From assembly GCA_037178675.1 (NCBI GenBank), contig JAYMGJ010000284.1, forward strand, positions 1 through 64,000: a DNA stretch of 64,000 bases, in the 5' to 3' direction. Within the stretch, counting starts at the first letter, position 1. Each line of letters begins with the position of its first letter. A program made the position numbers and the translations under genes. This DNA comes from Scleroderma bovista. Its lineage: Eukaryota > Basidiomycota > Agaricomycetes > Boletales > Sclerodermataceae. Under the pieces are notes generated by a model. The model made no database searches. It worked only from the letters and a program-made list of their open reading frames with translations, and had not been told where the DNA came from. Shown here one piece after another: positions 11,701 to 23,019 of this stretch.

Positions 11701-12127
11701 TTCAGACGGGTACCAGTTCCCTATCCAATATGAAAGCATCAGGTACAGATCGACCGACTTACTGCTGTTGCTCTACTCACTCACCATGTGAGAGACTTGA
11801 TTTGGAGGAGTGGTAGCGGATGAGTTGCAGAATAGCGAATCGAAGTCTACCTAGTATCGCATATAAGACGCCGACTAACCACTGTATCACCACATCTATA
11901 GGTGTACATTTCTATTTATACACAGTTTCTGACGTTGCTCAGCACTCCCTGTTCTCGCAAGCCCTGACGCCATCTACGTTGTCAGCCTCGTCAAAGCCAG
12001 CGCCGCATACACGTTGCATGTTACCACACTAACTACCTTCAATAGTTCAGTCGTAGTCTCCATCAACCGTATTCCCGCCGATCTTGCCGTGGAGATTTCA
12101 TCTTTCTCGCTCCGTCTGCAACCACGC
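8794..12127. other. Gene-poor stretch, nothing firm
   Basis: No family is recognisable in these 3.3 kb. Longer open frames are 9718..10173 (+) and, on the minus strand, 10819..11085, 11052..11312 and 11297..11530. They overlap or lie in different frames without clear splice links, and their composition is not convincingly protein-like. They may be remains of an old gene or noise. Confidence 0.35.
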
Positions 12128-12335
12128 CAGTGGCAGGCGACGCCTCGGTATGGTGGGTATCAAAGTCCTGCACAAGCTCTGTCCGAATTGGTTCTCACAG
12201 GAAGCTTCGACAAGGACCGCGATCTCGATTTGACGCATATATTGATCACAGTGTAGCTATCTTTTCACCGCTTCTTCTGGAACCGATACCTACCTACCAT
12301 ATAGCAAGTAATTCAATGCGACATCTGGTGGCGTA
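12128..12335. repeat. Dispersed repeat, copy 1
   Basis: This piece shares long near-identical blocks with 24676..24995, for example around CACAGGAAGCTTCGACAAGG and TCACAGTGTAG, in the same order with small insertions in the second copy. It has no recognised coding content. One copy lies just before the dead kinase and the other within the P450 cluster. Confidence 0.5.
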
Positions 12336-12497
12336 TTTTGCTACCCAGTTCCATGCAGCGGTGGGAAAGTGTCGAGGTCAAGCTCGGAACGAGAGATGGA
12401 AGATTAGAATTACTTGGTACGTTGAAGAGCTGGTAAACTGTATCCCTAATCTCAGTCTACCCTTGTATTGCCATGCATAGTCCAGCAACTGACCTGT

Positions 12498-14210
12498 CTA
12501 CTCAGAAAGTAGCGATCCAACAATACTATCCAGTAACGATGACTCCGAACCTGTCCAGCTCAGATTAAGCAACTCAACGCCCTCCTGCACCACCTCACTT
12601 GTTCGCTCCCGACCACCCCACCTGACACGAGGGGTCAGTGCTACCAAGTGTGCACCTACATGACCCAGAGCGACACGTGCAGTCACAGGGTCCATCTTTC
12701 TACTCTGCCTGTATGCAGAGAGGAAGGACCTGATTGTGGCTTTGGCGGATTCCTCTCGATGGGGATGAAACCTTGCGATGAGATGAAGCTCCGCACAGAG
12801 CTGGCCCAAGTCCAATCCCGAAATGCCTGTCTTCGCCAGTTCCCGATCCAAAATGTACAATCTATCCAGAGCCTCCATCGCACCATCCGCTCTCCGTCGC
12901 AATGATACTATAATATTCCCTGGCCAAAAGTCGCCATGGATCATGACACTCGAAGCTGTCGAGGAGTGTATTTCCTTTATTCTTGTCTCTGCCAGCTCCG
13001 AGATGATCGCCAACTTCTCTTCCGACATCTCTAGACAAGGATCCAAAAGGTGAGGAATCTTGTCTCCGCTTGTCAGTGTGGCGACAAGTTGACCGTATGT
13101 TATGAAAGCCGTGGTCATCTTCCCAACCTCATTATTCGCGAACAGGCTGAGGTCGGCGTCAGGGCGCTCGTACCACCCATGCAACTTTCAAAGTACGTGT
13201 ATGCGGGCCAGCATCGTCGATGATCATTGTAGGGGAAGGTGCGGGTTCGGGTGTTCGAGAGGACAAGGGAGTGAGAAGGAGATAAGAGAGACGGAAGAGA
13301 CTCGGACTAAAATGGATGACTGATGCTTAGTACTTCTTAAGACTGCTTGGACTGAGGAATCGGACGCGTGATACGGAGCTGGGGGATCTCGGATTGCTGC
13401 AGCTCGAAGCTGCTACAGGCGCTATAAGTACAGTACTGATGTCAAAGCGCCTCGGAGTGGCTCGACATCCAAGCAACAATGTATCTAAAGTACAAGGAAA
13501 GTGTCAAAGCTACAATACAAGGGGCGGCAAAGCACTGAGAGGGCCGTGCCTAAGGACATAGGGCGCGGGATCTAACCTGGCCGCTTCGGTGCGTCGTAGA
13601 TAACATACGTCCGCCCTGCCCTTTGTGGGTCTTGCCGGTCGCAGGACGATCGATACCAGTTACCCGGTACCGATCATAACTCACCCCGAGGTCCGCGGTA
13701 GGCGTCCTCACCAACGCCCGGGCCCTCTCGAGTGCTTCGTAGATCGAAAATATGTCGTAGTTGCGTAGCTAAATCAAGTTAATTCCTTACATCATCACAT
13801 GCGCTTCCTCATCGAAGAGGCGCAAAGTAGGAGTCGCCACCATGTTGTCATCATCTGGTCTGGGAATATTTGGGATATGTCGGAGTGCTTCCGCTTCAAA
13901 TCTCTGTTCAGGTCCCATGTGAGTGCACGATCCTTGATGCGACCCGGATGAGAAAGAATGTTTACCTGGCGCTCTGGAGGGAACGGAATCCGAGTGGTAA
14001 TGGTGGCTGATGCTGCGACATATGGAGCTGCATATTTTAGGATGAAGGTCGACATCCTATCAATAGGCACGTGGAGATGGATCTGTACGTGAAGTTGGCA
14101 GACCCCCCGCTCAGTAGCTTGACGGTATGCGAAGCGAACACCGTATTTTGGAGGTAAGTTTGGATGCCACTTTCTGTGGCCAACGTATCCTTAGTGGGAA
14201 TACTTGACAT
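12498..14210 (-). pseudogene. APH-fold kinase, copy 3, disrupted
   Basis: Minus-strand relative of the kinases at 1909 and 5859. The start (ATG at 14210) and exon 1 are recognisable (LATESGIQTYLQ, LLSGG), but one base is missing after TYR, shifting the frame near 14081. Exon 2 runs on to about 13792, where an LTR interrupts it. After the LTR, MIIDDAG ... TRTLK is followed by a deletion: 80 bases present in copy 1 (2366..2445) are replaced by 3, another frame change. The rest (12498..13184) is open and keeps HGDFWPGN, but IDWE has become LDRE. At least three lesions make it a pseudogene, older than the split of the two intact copies judging by its divergence. Confidence 0.85.
13228..13791. mobile_element. 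Solo LTR of a retrotransposon, 564 bp
   Basis: The insert in kinase copy 3 starts TGTAGGGG and ends CCTTACA, the TG...CA ends of an LTR. It is flanked by a 4 bp direct repeat, TCAT at 13224..13227 and 13792..13795. Removing the insert and one TCAT restores exactly the sequence of kinase copy 1 at this point. No coding sequence is inside; a TATAAG at about 13419 could be its promoter. No internal retrotransposon domain flanks it, so it is a solo LTR left by recombination. Superfamily cannot be assigned. Confidence 0.8.
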
Positions 14211-15127
14211 GGAGGTAAGTTGTTCAGTGCGGTCAGGTTTTGAAGCGGCAAGTGTTGTGATCTGAAATTCAGCCTCTACATCTCCCTATATATGCACGGA
14301 GCCTAGACTGAGTTGACTCAAGGCGTTCGGAAGCAAACCTTCCAGCAGCCTATTGCGTTTTCCTTGCGCATATTCAGTAACGTTTAATATTCTCTATGCC
14401 ACAGCCTATCAAGAATTGTAACCCAGACGGGGCCTCCGGTGTTTCTCCTTGACTCCAAATGACCGAATCAGACATCTATAGGGCGTTTCATTTCGTTTTG
14501 CCTTGTCGGATGTAGTATGGTGCCCACTATGACTGCCACTCTGACCCAAAATAAACTTTATTTTGTGCACAAAATTGCTGATGACTAGGTGGCCTGCACC
14601 ATGGGTACATGGAGGTATTGCGGTTGATGGCCAAGGCCTAAGAGTGAAATACTAGGTCTATGGTATATCGACCAAGCAGGGCAATCGTTCCACTCGAACG
14701 ATTTATCCAGACTTCATCAGTGACAGCCTTCTGCAGAATCCCCATAACTCATCTGCAGGTGGTCGCAACCATGGCATGTTGCTCCCCGAGAGCAATAGTA
14801 TGCTATCCAAACGTTCGAACTTTTTTGAAGATGGAGTTCTTGGGATAGCAAGCGCGCTATGTATGTGCAGTTTCTGATATCGAATAGCTTTCATGTTGTT
14901 TATAACCATATACCCGGAATTGTGCTACATTTCGGGTGAGCCAGCCAACTGTTCATAATTTCGGCATTATCTCCCCTCCCATCACAAGACTTCTTCGAGA
15001 AGATTGTGATCCTCGAAACTAGGGAATAAAGCATGATACTGTCTGGAATGAGAGTATGGATTTGTCAATATTGATAGTAAGCATACATCATCTTTAATAA
15101 ATCAAATACTATACTACCGGTACCCCG
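14211..15127. repeat. P450-flanking spacer with repeated segment
   Basis: No gene. The segment about 14650..14890 is closely repeated at 25555..25740 (shared ACCAAGCAGGGCAA and ACGATTTATCCAGAC blocks), and 15040..15127 matches the ends of the other P450 genes. This is the duplicated 3' flank of the P450 unit. Confidence 0.5.
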
Positions 15128-17289
15128 TCAACCATCGTACCGTTTAATCCGCAATGGTACTTTGGTGCCATCTTCCCCGGCTAGCCTAGGTCTAGGCAGC
15201 ATCCCTCCTCCTCTCTCCACCTGCGTATTTGGCCCGTCTTTCATCTCAAGCTCAAAATTTTTGATCACTACCCACAATACAGTCTATGAAATTAAGCCCT
15301 TTGCCGTGAACGCCAGCATTGATGGTAACTTACCTTTATTTCTGCAATAGCAAACAACTTCCCCAGACACATCTTCGGTCCGTCCCCAAATGTCAGTAAG
15401 TGCCGATACCCCTGAAGTTCTCGCGCCTGCGGAGTGGCACTGTCTTTCTCCAGCCACCGTTCTGGTCTAAACTGTTTCGCGTCTGGGCCCCACAGAGCAT
15501 CCGAACGGTTTATAAATGAGACAGGGATACTAACAAGTGTCCCACGCGCTACAAAAATGCTGTGAACAAATTCACCGGACTTGGTGCGCACTGGTTGTGA
15601 TAAAGGAACAATATCATCCTCTTTTGCCTGCAAATGTAATTTCAGCAAGGATACAGTGCATTCAAGTGATCTGTGCACCATGCGTCTTATTTCCGGTAAG
15701 GCAGGGTGCAACCGGAAGACTTCATGCACCACGGCATCAAAGTAAGGAAAATCTTTGGAAATCTGATCATAGGTCGGCTCTCCGTCAAAAGATAGAATCT
15801 CCTCTCGCAGCCTTTTCTGAATGTCGGGGTGTCGGGCGAGTTCGAGCAACGCCCAGGTCATGCTTACTGGAAATGGACATCAGGACCAAATTAGATACCT
15901 CTATGAGAGCAACTTACTTGCTGTCGTTTCGTATCCTGCGACAAGTAAAGTCATCATCTAGTAGACGATCAGTGAGTGAGATTGGTATGCATTCTATCGA
16001 TACTACTTGCTCACTTGTGCCAGGACTTCTTTTCTGGTGATATATGTATTGGTCTCTGCATCCTCCGCTTTGACTGTGGAGAAGATTAGCGCCAAGTATG
16101 GGTAGCAGAAAGCGGCGCACTCAGCAACCCGATAATAGAATGATCCTTTTCATCCGAGCGTCCCTCCTTCTCTTTTTTCGCCTTCTCAAATAGGGCTTTA
16201 CTGATATCTGCTGTAGCTTTGTATACCTCATTCAACAATGCGCTACTCAATATTGGAAGGTGAAAAAGTACAGGGAACCTCCGGAGGAGGAGCACAAAAC
16301 GGGTGGAAATGGAACTTCGTTTCGAGGCTCCGAACGCCTCGAGGGCTGAAGTGACAGGCCCTCTTTTGCCGTCCAGACTGGCAAAATTATAGGAAAAGCC
16401 TGCAAGTCCAATCGTATCCAGCCTGATTGGTGGTAAACTCGAGACTGCGTCATAGCGAAGTAGGGTTGAACTCACGACACGTGGTCCATCCTTTGTGGAA
16501 AGTTGACTTAACTTTGGAGAGAACTACTTTCAATTGGAGCTTACCAGTCCTGAACCTGAATAATGACGCTGCCACTGCCATTGGCGTCGATTATTGCTTC
16601 CCATGCAATTTTCAACTAATGGACGATGGTTAGAGTGACTAAGAAAGATGCACAAATTTTCCCTCCTCGCCTTGTGAGAACAGTCATAGAAAAATGATGT
16701 CAACTTTCGAATAGAAGTTGAGTTGAATGCTGGTGCTAAAGATCTCCGTTGCCTAAACATAAATCAGCGACCTTCATGTTGACATTGAATGTGAAGATGT
16801 TGGTACTGTGCATACCTTCGGTGAATCTCGCCGTCAGCCGACAGAACACCCTCTCCGATCTAGTAGACACTCTGATGAAACGGATATGCAATACATCGGG
16901 GACACACGTACACTTCTCGCAAGGGCGACTTTGTCTGCCCGTGCAAACACGTATGACCACGAATCCCTGGCAAAGAAATGGGCGAGAGCTTTGGGATCAC
17001 ACAGGACAACCCTCCTTTCCCCAAGAACCAGTGGGATCTCATAAGCTGGACCGTACTCCTTGTACCAAGCCTCATGCACGGCTGCAGGGTCGGGGGATTC
17101 AAAGAGGATCTCCTCCACGCCAAAGAATCCGCTAGTAGGTGGTCCCCTTAGTCTGGTGGTTCTTGGTCGCTTACGATTTGTAAGATAGGTGATACGAAGG
17201 GCCCAAATAACTGCGAGGCCAGTAGCTAGGCTAATGGCATATGGTGAGCGAATGACTTCCAGCAAGTTATCGACAAAGGGAGAGAACAT
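15128..17289 (-). CDS. Cytochrome P450 monooxygenase, array copy 1
   Basis: Microsomal class II P450, a haem-thiolate monooxygenase taking electrons from NADPH-P450 reductase; substrate unknown. Eleven exons (minus): 17289..16912, 16859..16816, 16752..16671, 16615..16545, 16490..16476, 16422..16121, 16073..16015, 15957..15918, 15866..15679, 15627..15334, 15283..15128; 542 aa. A membrane anchor (about residues 15-35) is followed by basic RKRPR and a Pro hinge RGPP. I-helix AGYETT lies at 324-329, ExxR at Glu379/Arg382, FRPERW before the haem loop FGDGPKMCLG with ligand Cys480. Intron 3 has a GC donor and exon 5 is only 15 nt. The 51 nt intron 15628..15678 has a weak GTGCAC donor and stays open if retained, unlike in the other copies. 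All motifs are intact. CYP family not assigned. Confidence 0.85.
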
Positions 17290-17814
17290 GATGGTGGGGA
17301 CGGACAAACGCTGCGCGCACAATATCCCTTGCTGCGTGTGGCGGTCACTTGAGTGAAGCCCGGATTCAAGCCAACCATTGCACAGGTTCCGCATAACTGG
17401 GAGCTGTGATCAACTAGCCAGCATGTGCACCGAGCCTAATAAATAAAACCCGCGATGCTATGCAGATACGGAGGTTCCAATAATAACACCCTATAACATT
17501 GAGACAAATAAATCCTTAGAATCAGGACGGATTCTCCTGCAATCACCTCCATGCCGGGGTTGTGTCGTTGTTATCTTTATATTTTTTGGGTAAAGCCATT
17601 GCAAACAAAGATCAATACGTGATGGTTGCCCAGGTGGTCGCTCCAAGGTGTCTTCATTCATTGATAAATTTTCATGCTGACAACACAGAGCTTACTTGTC
17701 GTATCGTTGACCCACAATGAAAACTTTGCGTCAGACATTGGGTATGAACAGTACGCCGACAAGATAGTCTGTGAAGGTAATAATGTGTTGTAAACACCAG
17801 AAAATTGGGAGTAA

Positions 17815-18345
17815 CGCACTGTAATTTTGGCGACAGGGTACAATTTTCCTAGACACGTCTTTGGCCTGTCCCACAGAGCAGTCAAGTGGCAATATCCTGG
17901 AAGCTTCTGTGCATTGCTTTTAACAGCTCTGGTCTTCAGCCATTGATTCGACCTAATTACCTTCGCGGCTATATTCCGCATAGCATTCGAGCGGTTCAGA
18001 CGGGCGATTGGTATGCAAAGAAATAACCCGGCTGGCATGGAAAATCTGTGGACACCTTCATCCAATTTGTCCGCGCAAGTTCTGACAGTAGAATGTCATC
18101 GTCCTTTGCCTGGATAACGAGGTGAGGGGATGGGGTACAAGTACAATACCTGGTATGTCATATCCAACACAGCGGAATACACCCGGGGCGTTTTGTGCAC
18201 CACACCATCTACTAGATGGGGGGACTTTTTTTCAAAAGTTCGACATAGGTCTGTTCTCTTTTCAGGGCCAAGGTTCCTCCTTGCAACTTTGACTGGGTAT
18301 CGGGAGTCTCGGAGAGTTCTACTGAAGGTGGCCGTCACGTTAGAA
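17815..18345 (-). pseudogene. Diverged P450 relic (second subfamily)
   Basis: The minus strand keeps pieces of a P450 unlike the four intact ones: YLDGVVHKT-like K-helix remains at 18200..18260, then VHRFSMPAG, IPIARLNRSNA and QWLKTRAVKSNAQKLPGYCHL, ending with RPKTCLGKLYPVAKIT, the haem-Cys region. WGPDA and PERW are destroyed, the FGxGP loop is broken to LWDRP, and frames change. It is a dead copy. A shorter piece of the same relic lies at 30800..31010. Confidence 0.7.
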
Positions 18346-18799
18346 AGTAGAAATCACGCTTCATACCGACAACGAGTAAGAGCTTCGACTGAAAGTAAGG
18401 GGATAAGGGCACGTGGATTTGTAGATACATATCATGTAGTCTTTCATACTCACCAGCGGTATCGAGTCATATAGACGTTGCTCCCACATCCTGTGGGATT
18501 ATCAAGTACGTCAGATATAGAGACGCACTTTGAAAATCCCCCCATACTCACTATAATTCCAGAACGCGTCCACATACCGCTTTACTACATATGCACAGCA
18601 AGCAATGCAAAGGGTAACGAACAAGTGTAGGAGTTTAAGAACCACAGCGAGGTCAACAAGGGGATTTTAAGGGAAGTGAGGGTGAGGCTCGTAGAGAACC
18701 GCTTCTAAGCTGAGGTGTATATGGGAAGTGCACAAGATTCCATAATGCCACACAACGCGCGTCAATAGCGCTTGCAGGTGTCATTAATTCTCACTCTGA
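18346..18799. repeat. Spacer shared with 30890..31260
   Basis: No gene. Most of this stretch is repeated beyond P450 copy 4, including a TCATACTCAC block and a TCGAGTCATAT block, so it belongs to the same duplicated segment as the P450 relic. Confidence 0.45.
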
Positions 18800-19740
18800 C
18801 CCGGAGGGTGACGAGCCATGCCATATTGGAAATCAAGATTGGGCTCCCCATTGTACTCATCCCCAGTCTGTTGTGTCTGGACGACGCCTGAGACATTAAA
18901 TAGAGAGGCAGTGGAATAGAATGTCAATCAGTGCCTTACCACCATCGATAGAAACCAGTTGCGGTGACTTTCTAATGAGTCTTTAGAGAAATTCTTTGCA
19001 AATATCTGTAAGTCACTCTCCACAAACGCCTGTGGAGTGTACTTGACTGCCCATGACAGTTAACAACGAATATTTTATGCAACAGGTTTACAAACCTATT
19101 CCATAGCTATTCTTGTCAGTCTCCTGCGGTTCATAGTAAAAGCCGTAGGGGGCCCTGAGACATGCAGGGGTAGTAACCTGATCGCAATGCCCGAGATCGG
19201 TGAAAAAACCGTCCAGATCACCTGCCACCTTGGGGCCATTAAAGCCGCTGACGGGCATTACAATGTTGATTTCGGGACCGTTGTTCGTGCGACGGCGACG
19301 AAGCTTGGCATCGAAGTGTACAGACAGATGTACGAAGTCAACATAATTGCTGACGTGTTCAGGAAGATGGTACACTCACAAGCTGAGCAGGGTATCAAAC
19401 AACCGCATGTCAGTCGATCATTATATATAGTCCATACTACAGTGCCTCACCAATCTGTTCGGTACCCGAAACGTGCTTGTACAAGGCAGTCCAATGTTTA
19501 CCATAATTGGGACAGCCTAGGTGAGATACATCGAGAAGGAAGTCACCAACACTTTCAATGTTCGTTTGCTTTAGGACGAAGCGGAGAGGTAGTGCCAAGG
19601 AGACATCGCGGGGACGAGTAAGAGACCATCCAGACGGGATAGAGATTCGTTTTTCGTGTAGAACATATGGACTGAGGGTGGGCTCGGCGAAAGAGGTCAA
19701 GGAGAGTGGGGATGATGAAAGACACCAGTGGGCAGCGCAT
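18800..19740 (-). pseudogene. Sedolisin (S53, tripeptidyl-peptidase-like) pseudogene
   Basis: The minus strand starts with a signal-peptide-like Met at 19740, then, after a frame change, S53 propeptide motifs (YVLHEKR, DFLLDVSH, NYGKHWT). Next come the propeptide end (DFVHLSVHFDAKL), the start of the mature protease (CDQVTTPACLRAPYGF, then TDKNSYGI) and, after an intron, YTPQAFVESDL and the catalytic Glu/Asp region (SIDGG, NGEPNLDFQYGMA). There are at least two frameshifts, one in the signal peptide and one before SPQLVSIDGG. The Ser-bearing half of the catalytic domain is missing. S53 enzymes are secreted acid peptidases; this one is dead. Confidence 0.75.
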
Positions 19741-20460
19741 AATGGACAGTCAGTGAGATCGTTGAAAATGACCTGGAAAACAGTGAGCGATAAAAACGAA
19801 AGCCAACTACGGCCATGCTCAAGCGCTCCCCCTTTCTACAGAATCCGAGAGGGTGCAAAGCGGGTTCCAACTCGTCGATCCCCGACGGAACCTCGGAGAT
19901 GATTAAGTCACATTGGATGTGATGAGCCACGTGCTGACGCGGCAAAATCACGCTCCTCAGAGCTACCCCGTTTGAAGTTCTTCTGAGATCGATGTGTTAT
20001 GCCGTGATATTCAACGTACCCGCAACAAGTGAGTGAGTTATGGTGGTCATACTAATCATTACCGAACAGTAGAAGGATCAGGTTGCCCTCTCGGCCCGAA
20101 CAACATCGACTTGAATGTAAAGCAAATTGTTGGAATCTTTATAGCCCTTGATCTTTTTTTTTTGGATAAGTTTGATATTACAAGTGAGTATGTCGATCAA
20201 AGGGAGCGGGGAAAATCTCACGTCTAGCAGGGTGTCCACGATTTCCGTCCTTGTAAGCAGATAAAGGCCGAAAGTGCGGACATACAGGTCGGCTTCCATT
20301 TCGTTGTTGGCACTCATGGCCACGACGATGCTGTAATGTTTAGCGATAGTACTCTAAGACAGGTGATAGAGGGAGATGGTACTTACCCTGCTATCACTAG
20401 CACTATTCCCATGGATATGTTCCACGCGTTCTTTTAGTATATCCCCTAGCGATGAGGGAG
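19741..20460. other. Spacer, partly repeated
   Basis: No gene. The segment 20030..20150 is repeated at 25425..25545 (shared CATACTAATCATTACCGAAC block), and 19741..19990 resembles 25140..25380. Both are parts of the segment duplicated with the P450s. Confidence 0.4.
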
Positions 20461-20519
20461 CAGATGCTAGTGACACGTTGGCACCTGCGCAACACGAGCC
20501 AACGCGCCTCTAGCATCTG
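20461..20519. repeat. Long imperfect hairpin
   Basis: The arm 20461..20482 (CAGATGCTAG ... GTTGGC) and the arm 20498..20519 pair at about 18 of 22 positions around a 15 nt loop. It lies in spacer 350 bases past the 3' end of P450 copy 2. It could be a small element terminus or a foldback; no coding content. Confidence 0.5.
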
Positions 20520-20872
20520 TGAGGGGTGGGGGTGGAGCGTTGATGATTTTGTAAATGCAGTTGGGAGCTAATCTGTCACGGGTAGCTAGGTGACAGGGAC
20601 GAGACCGACTCTACCGAGGGGGTCGAGAGAGTGAGACTGAAGCCAGAAAATTTGCCAGTGACTGGCGTTGAACACCCAACGGAGAACTCCATGCGTTCGT
20701 GTAAGAACTAATACAGTTCCCTTGCTCGCAGAGCAAAGGGTTCTGGGATTTCGTTAAATCGTGGGAACATATCACGACAGAACTTTTTGCCTTCTTTGGA
20801 ACCGTGTGATTCAGTTGACGGATTTGTCAAAATTGATAGTAGGCATACATCTTCAATAAATCAAATACCCAG

Positions 20873-23019
20873 TCAACCATCGTACCGTTTAATCCGCAAC
20901 GGTACATTGGTGCCTTCTTCTCCGACCAGCCTTGGTCTAGGCAGCATTCCTCCTCCTCTCTCCACCTGCGTATTTGGCCCATCTCTCATCTCAAGCTCAA
21001 AATTTTTGACCACTACCCACAATACAGTCTATGAAATTAAGCTTTTTGTTGTGAACGCCAGCACTGATGGCAACTTACCTTGACTTCTGCAATAGCAAAC
21101 AGCTTTCCTAGACACATTTTCGGTCCGTCCCCAAATGTCATTAAGTGTCGATATCCCTGAAGTTCTCGCGCCTGCGAGGTGACGTCGTCTGCCTCCAGCC
21201 ACCGTTCTGGTCTAAACTGTTTCGCGTCTGGGCCCCACAGCGCATCCGAACGGTTTACAAATGAGACAGGGACACTAACAAGGGTCCCACGCGCTACAAA
21301 AATATTATGGGCAAATTCACCAGACTTGGTGCGCACTGGTCGTGATAGAGGAATGGTATCATCCTCCTTTGCCTACAAATGTAATCTCAGCGAGGACACA
21401 ACACATTCGAGCGATCTCTGTACCATGCGTGGCAGATCTGGTACGGGAGGGTGCAACCGGAAATTTTCATGCACCACAGCATCAAAGTAAGGAAAATCTT
21501 TGGAAATCTGATCATAGGTCGGCTCTCCATCAAAAGATAAGATTTCCTCTCGCAGCCTTTTCTGGATGTCGGGGTGTCGGGCGAGTTCGATCAACGCCCA
21601 GATCATGCTTACTGGAAGCAGGCATCAGGAACAAATGGGATACTTCAATTAACGCAACTTACTTGCTGTCGTTTCGTATCCTGCGACAAGCGAAGTCATC
21701 ATCTGGTAGGCGAACAGTGAGTGAGATTGGTATGCACTGCCATAGACACTACTTGCTCACTTGTGCCAGGATTTCTTCTTTGGTGATATATGTATTGGTC
21801 TCTGCATCCTCTGTTTTGACTGTGGAGAAGATTAGCGCCAAGCACGGCCAGCAGAAAGCGGCGCACTCAACAACCCGATAATAGAGTGATCTTTTTCATC
21901 CGAGTGACCCCCCTTCTCTTTTTTCGCCTTCTCAAAGAAGGCTTTGCAGATATCCGCTGTAGCTTTGTTTACCTCATTCAACAATTTGCTACTCAATATT
22001 GGAAGGTGAAAAAGTAAAGGGAACCTTCGGAGGAGGAGCAAAAAACGGATGGAAATAGATCTTCGTTTTGAGACTCCAAACCCCTCGAGGGCTGAAGTGA
22101 CAGGTCCTTTTTTACCGTCCAGACTGGCAAAATTATAGGAAAAGCCTGCAAGTCCCATCATATCCAGCCTAATTGGTGGTAAACTCGAGACTGCGCCATA
22201 ACGAAGTAGGGTTGAACTCACGACACGTGGTTCATCCTTTGTGGAAAGTTGACTTAACTTTGAAGAGAACTACTTTCAATTGGAGCTCACCAATTCTGAA
22301 CCTGAATAATGGCGCTGCCATTGTCATTGGCGTCGATTATTGCTTCCCATGCAATTTTCAACTAATGGACGATGATTAGAGTGACTAAAGAAGATGTACA
22401 AATATTCCCTGCTAGCCTTGTGAGAACAGTCGTAGAAAAATGGAGTTAGCTTTCGAATAGAAGTTGAGTTGAATGCTGGTGCCAAGTATCTCCGTTGCCT
22501 AAACATAAATCAGCGACCTTCATATTGACATTGAATACGGAGATGACATACCTTCGGTGATTCTCGCCGTCAGCGGACATAACACCCTCTCCGATCTGGA
22601 TACTCTGTGATGGAAGATATGTAATACATCGGGGATCTACGTACACTTCTCGCAAGGGCGACTTTGTCTGCATGTGGGAGCTCGTATGTCCACGAATCCC
22701 TAGAAAAGAAATGCACGAGAGCTTTGGGATCACACAGGATGATCTTCCTTTCCCCAAGAACCATTGGGATCTCATAAGCTGGACCGTACTCCTTGTACCA
22801 AGCCTCATGCACGGTTGCAGGGTCGGGGGATTCGATGAGAACTTCCTCTGCGCCAAAGAATCCGCTAGGTGGTCCCCTTAGTCTGGTAGTTCTTGGTCTT
22901 TTACAATTCGTACGATAGGCCATACGAAGGGCGCAAATAACTGCAAGGCCAGCAGCTATGTTGGTGACATGTGGTGAGCGAATGACTTCCAGTAAGTTAT
23001 CGAAGAGGGGAGAGAACAT
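20873..23019 (-). CDS. Cytochrome P450 monooxygenase, array copy 2
   Basis: Same family, layout and expected reaction as copy 1. Exons (minus): 23019..22645, 22595..22552, 22498..22417, 22361..22291, 22236..22222, 22168..21867, 21819..21761, 21702..21663, 21611..21424, 21372..21079, 21028..20873; 541 aa. Every exon after the first has the same length as in copy 1; exon 1 lacks one codon in the Pro hinge. AGYETT, E-N-F-R for ExxR, FRPERW and FGDGPKMCLG are intact. Differences cluster in plausible substrate regions: a changed N-terminal anchor, and PPVPDLPRM before the beta-1 region in place of PALPEIRRM. The intron-3 donor is GC (AAG|GCTAGC, a poor match), so its splicing deserves checking. 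A TATAAG motif lies about 40 bases upstream of the start. Confidence 0.85.

Noticed and set aside
13228..13791. Reading the kinase insert as a large intron
   Set aside because: It has TG/CA ends and a target duplication, lacks GT-AG limits, is ten times the usual intron size here, and the empty site exists in copy 1.
15628..15678. Reading straight through the ninth intron of P450 copy 1
   Set aside because: The same intron has in-frame stops in the other three copies, and its removal restores the normal family alignment; copy 1 is open here by chance.
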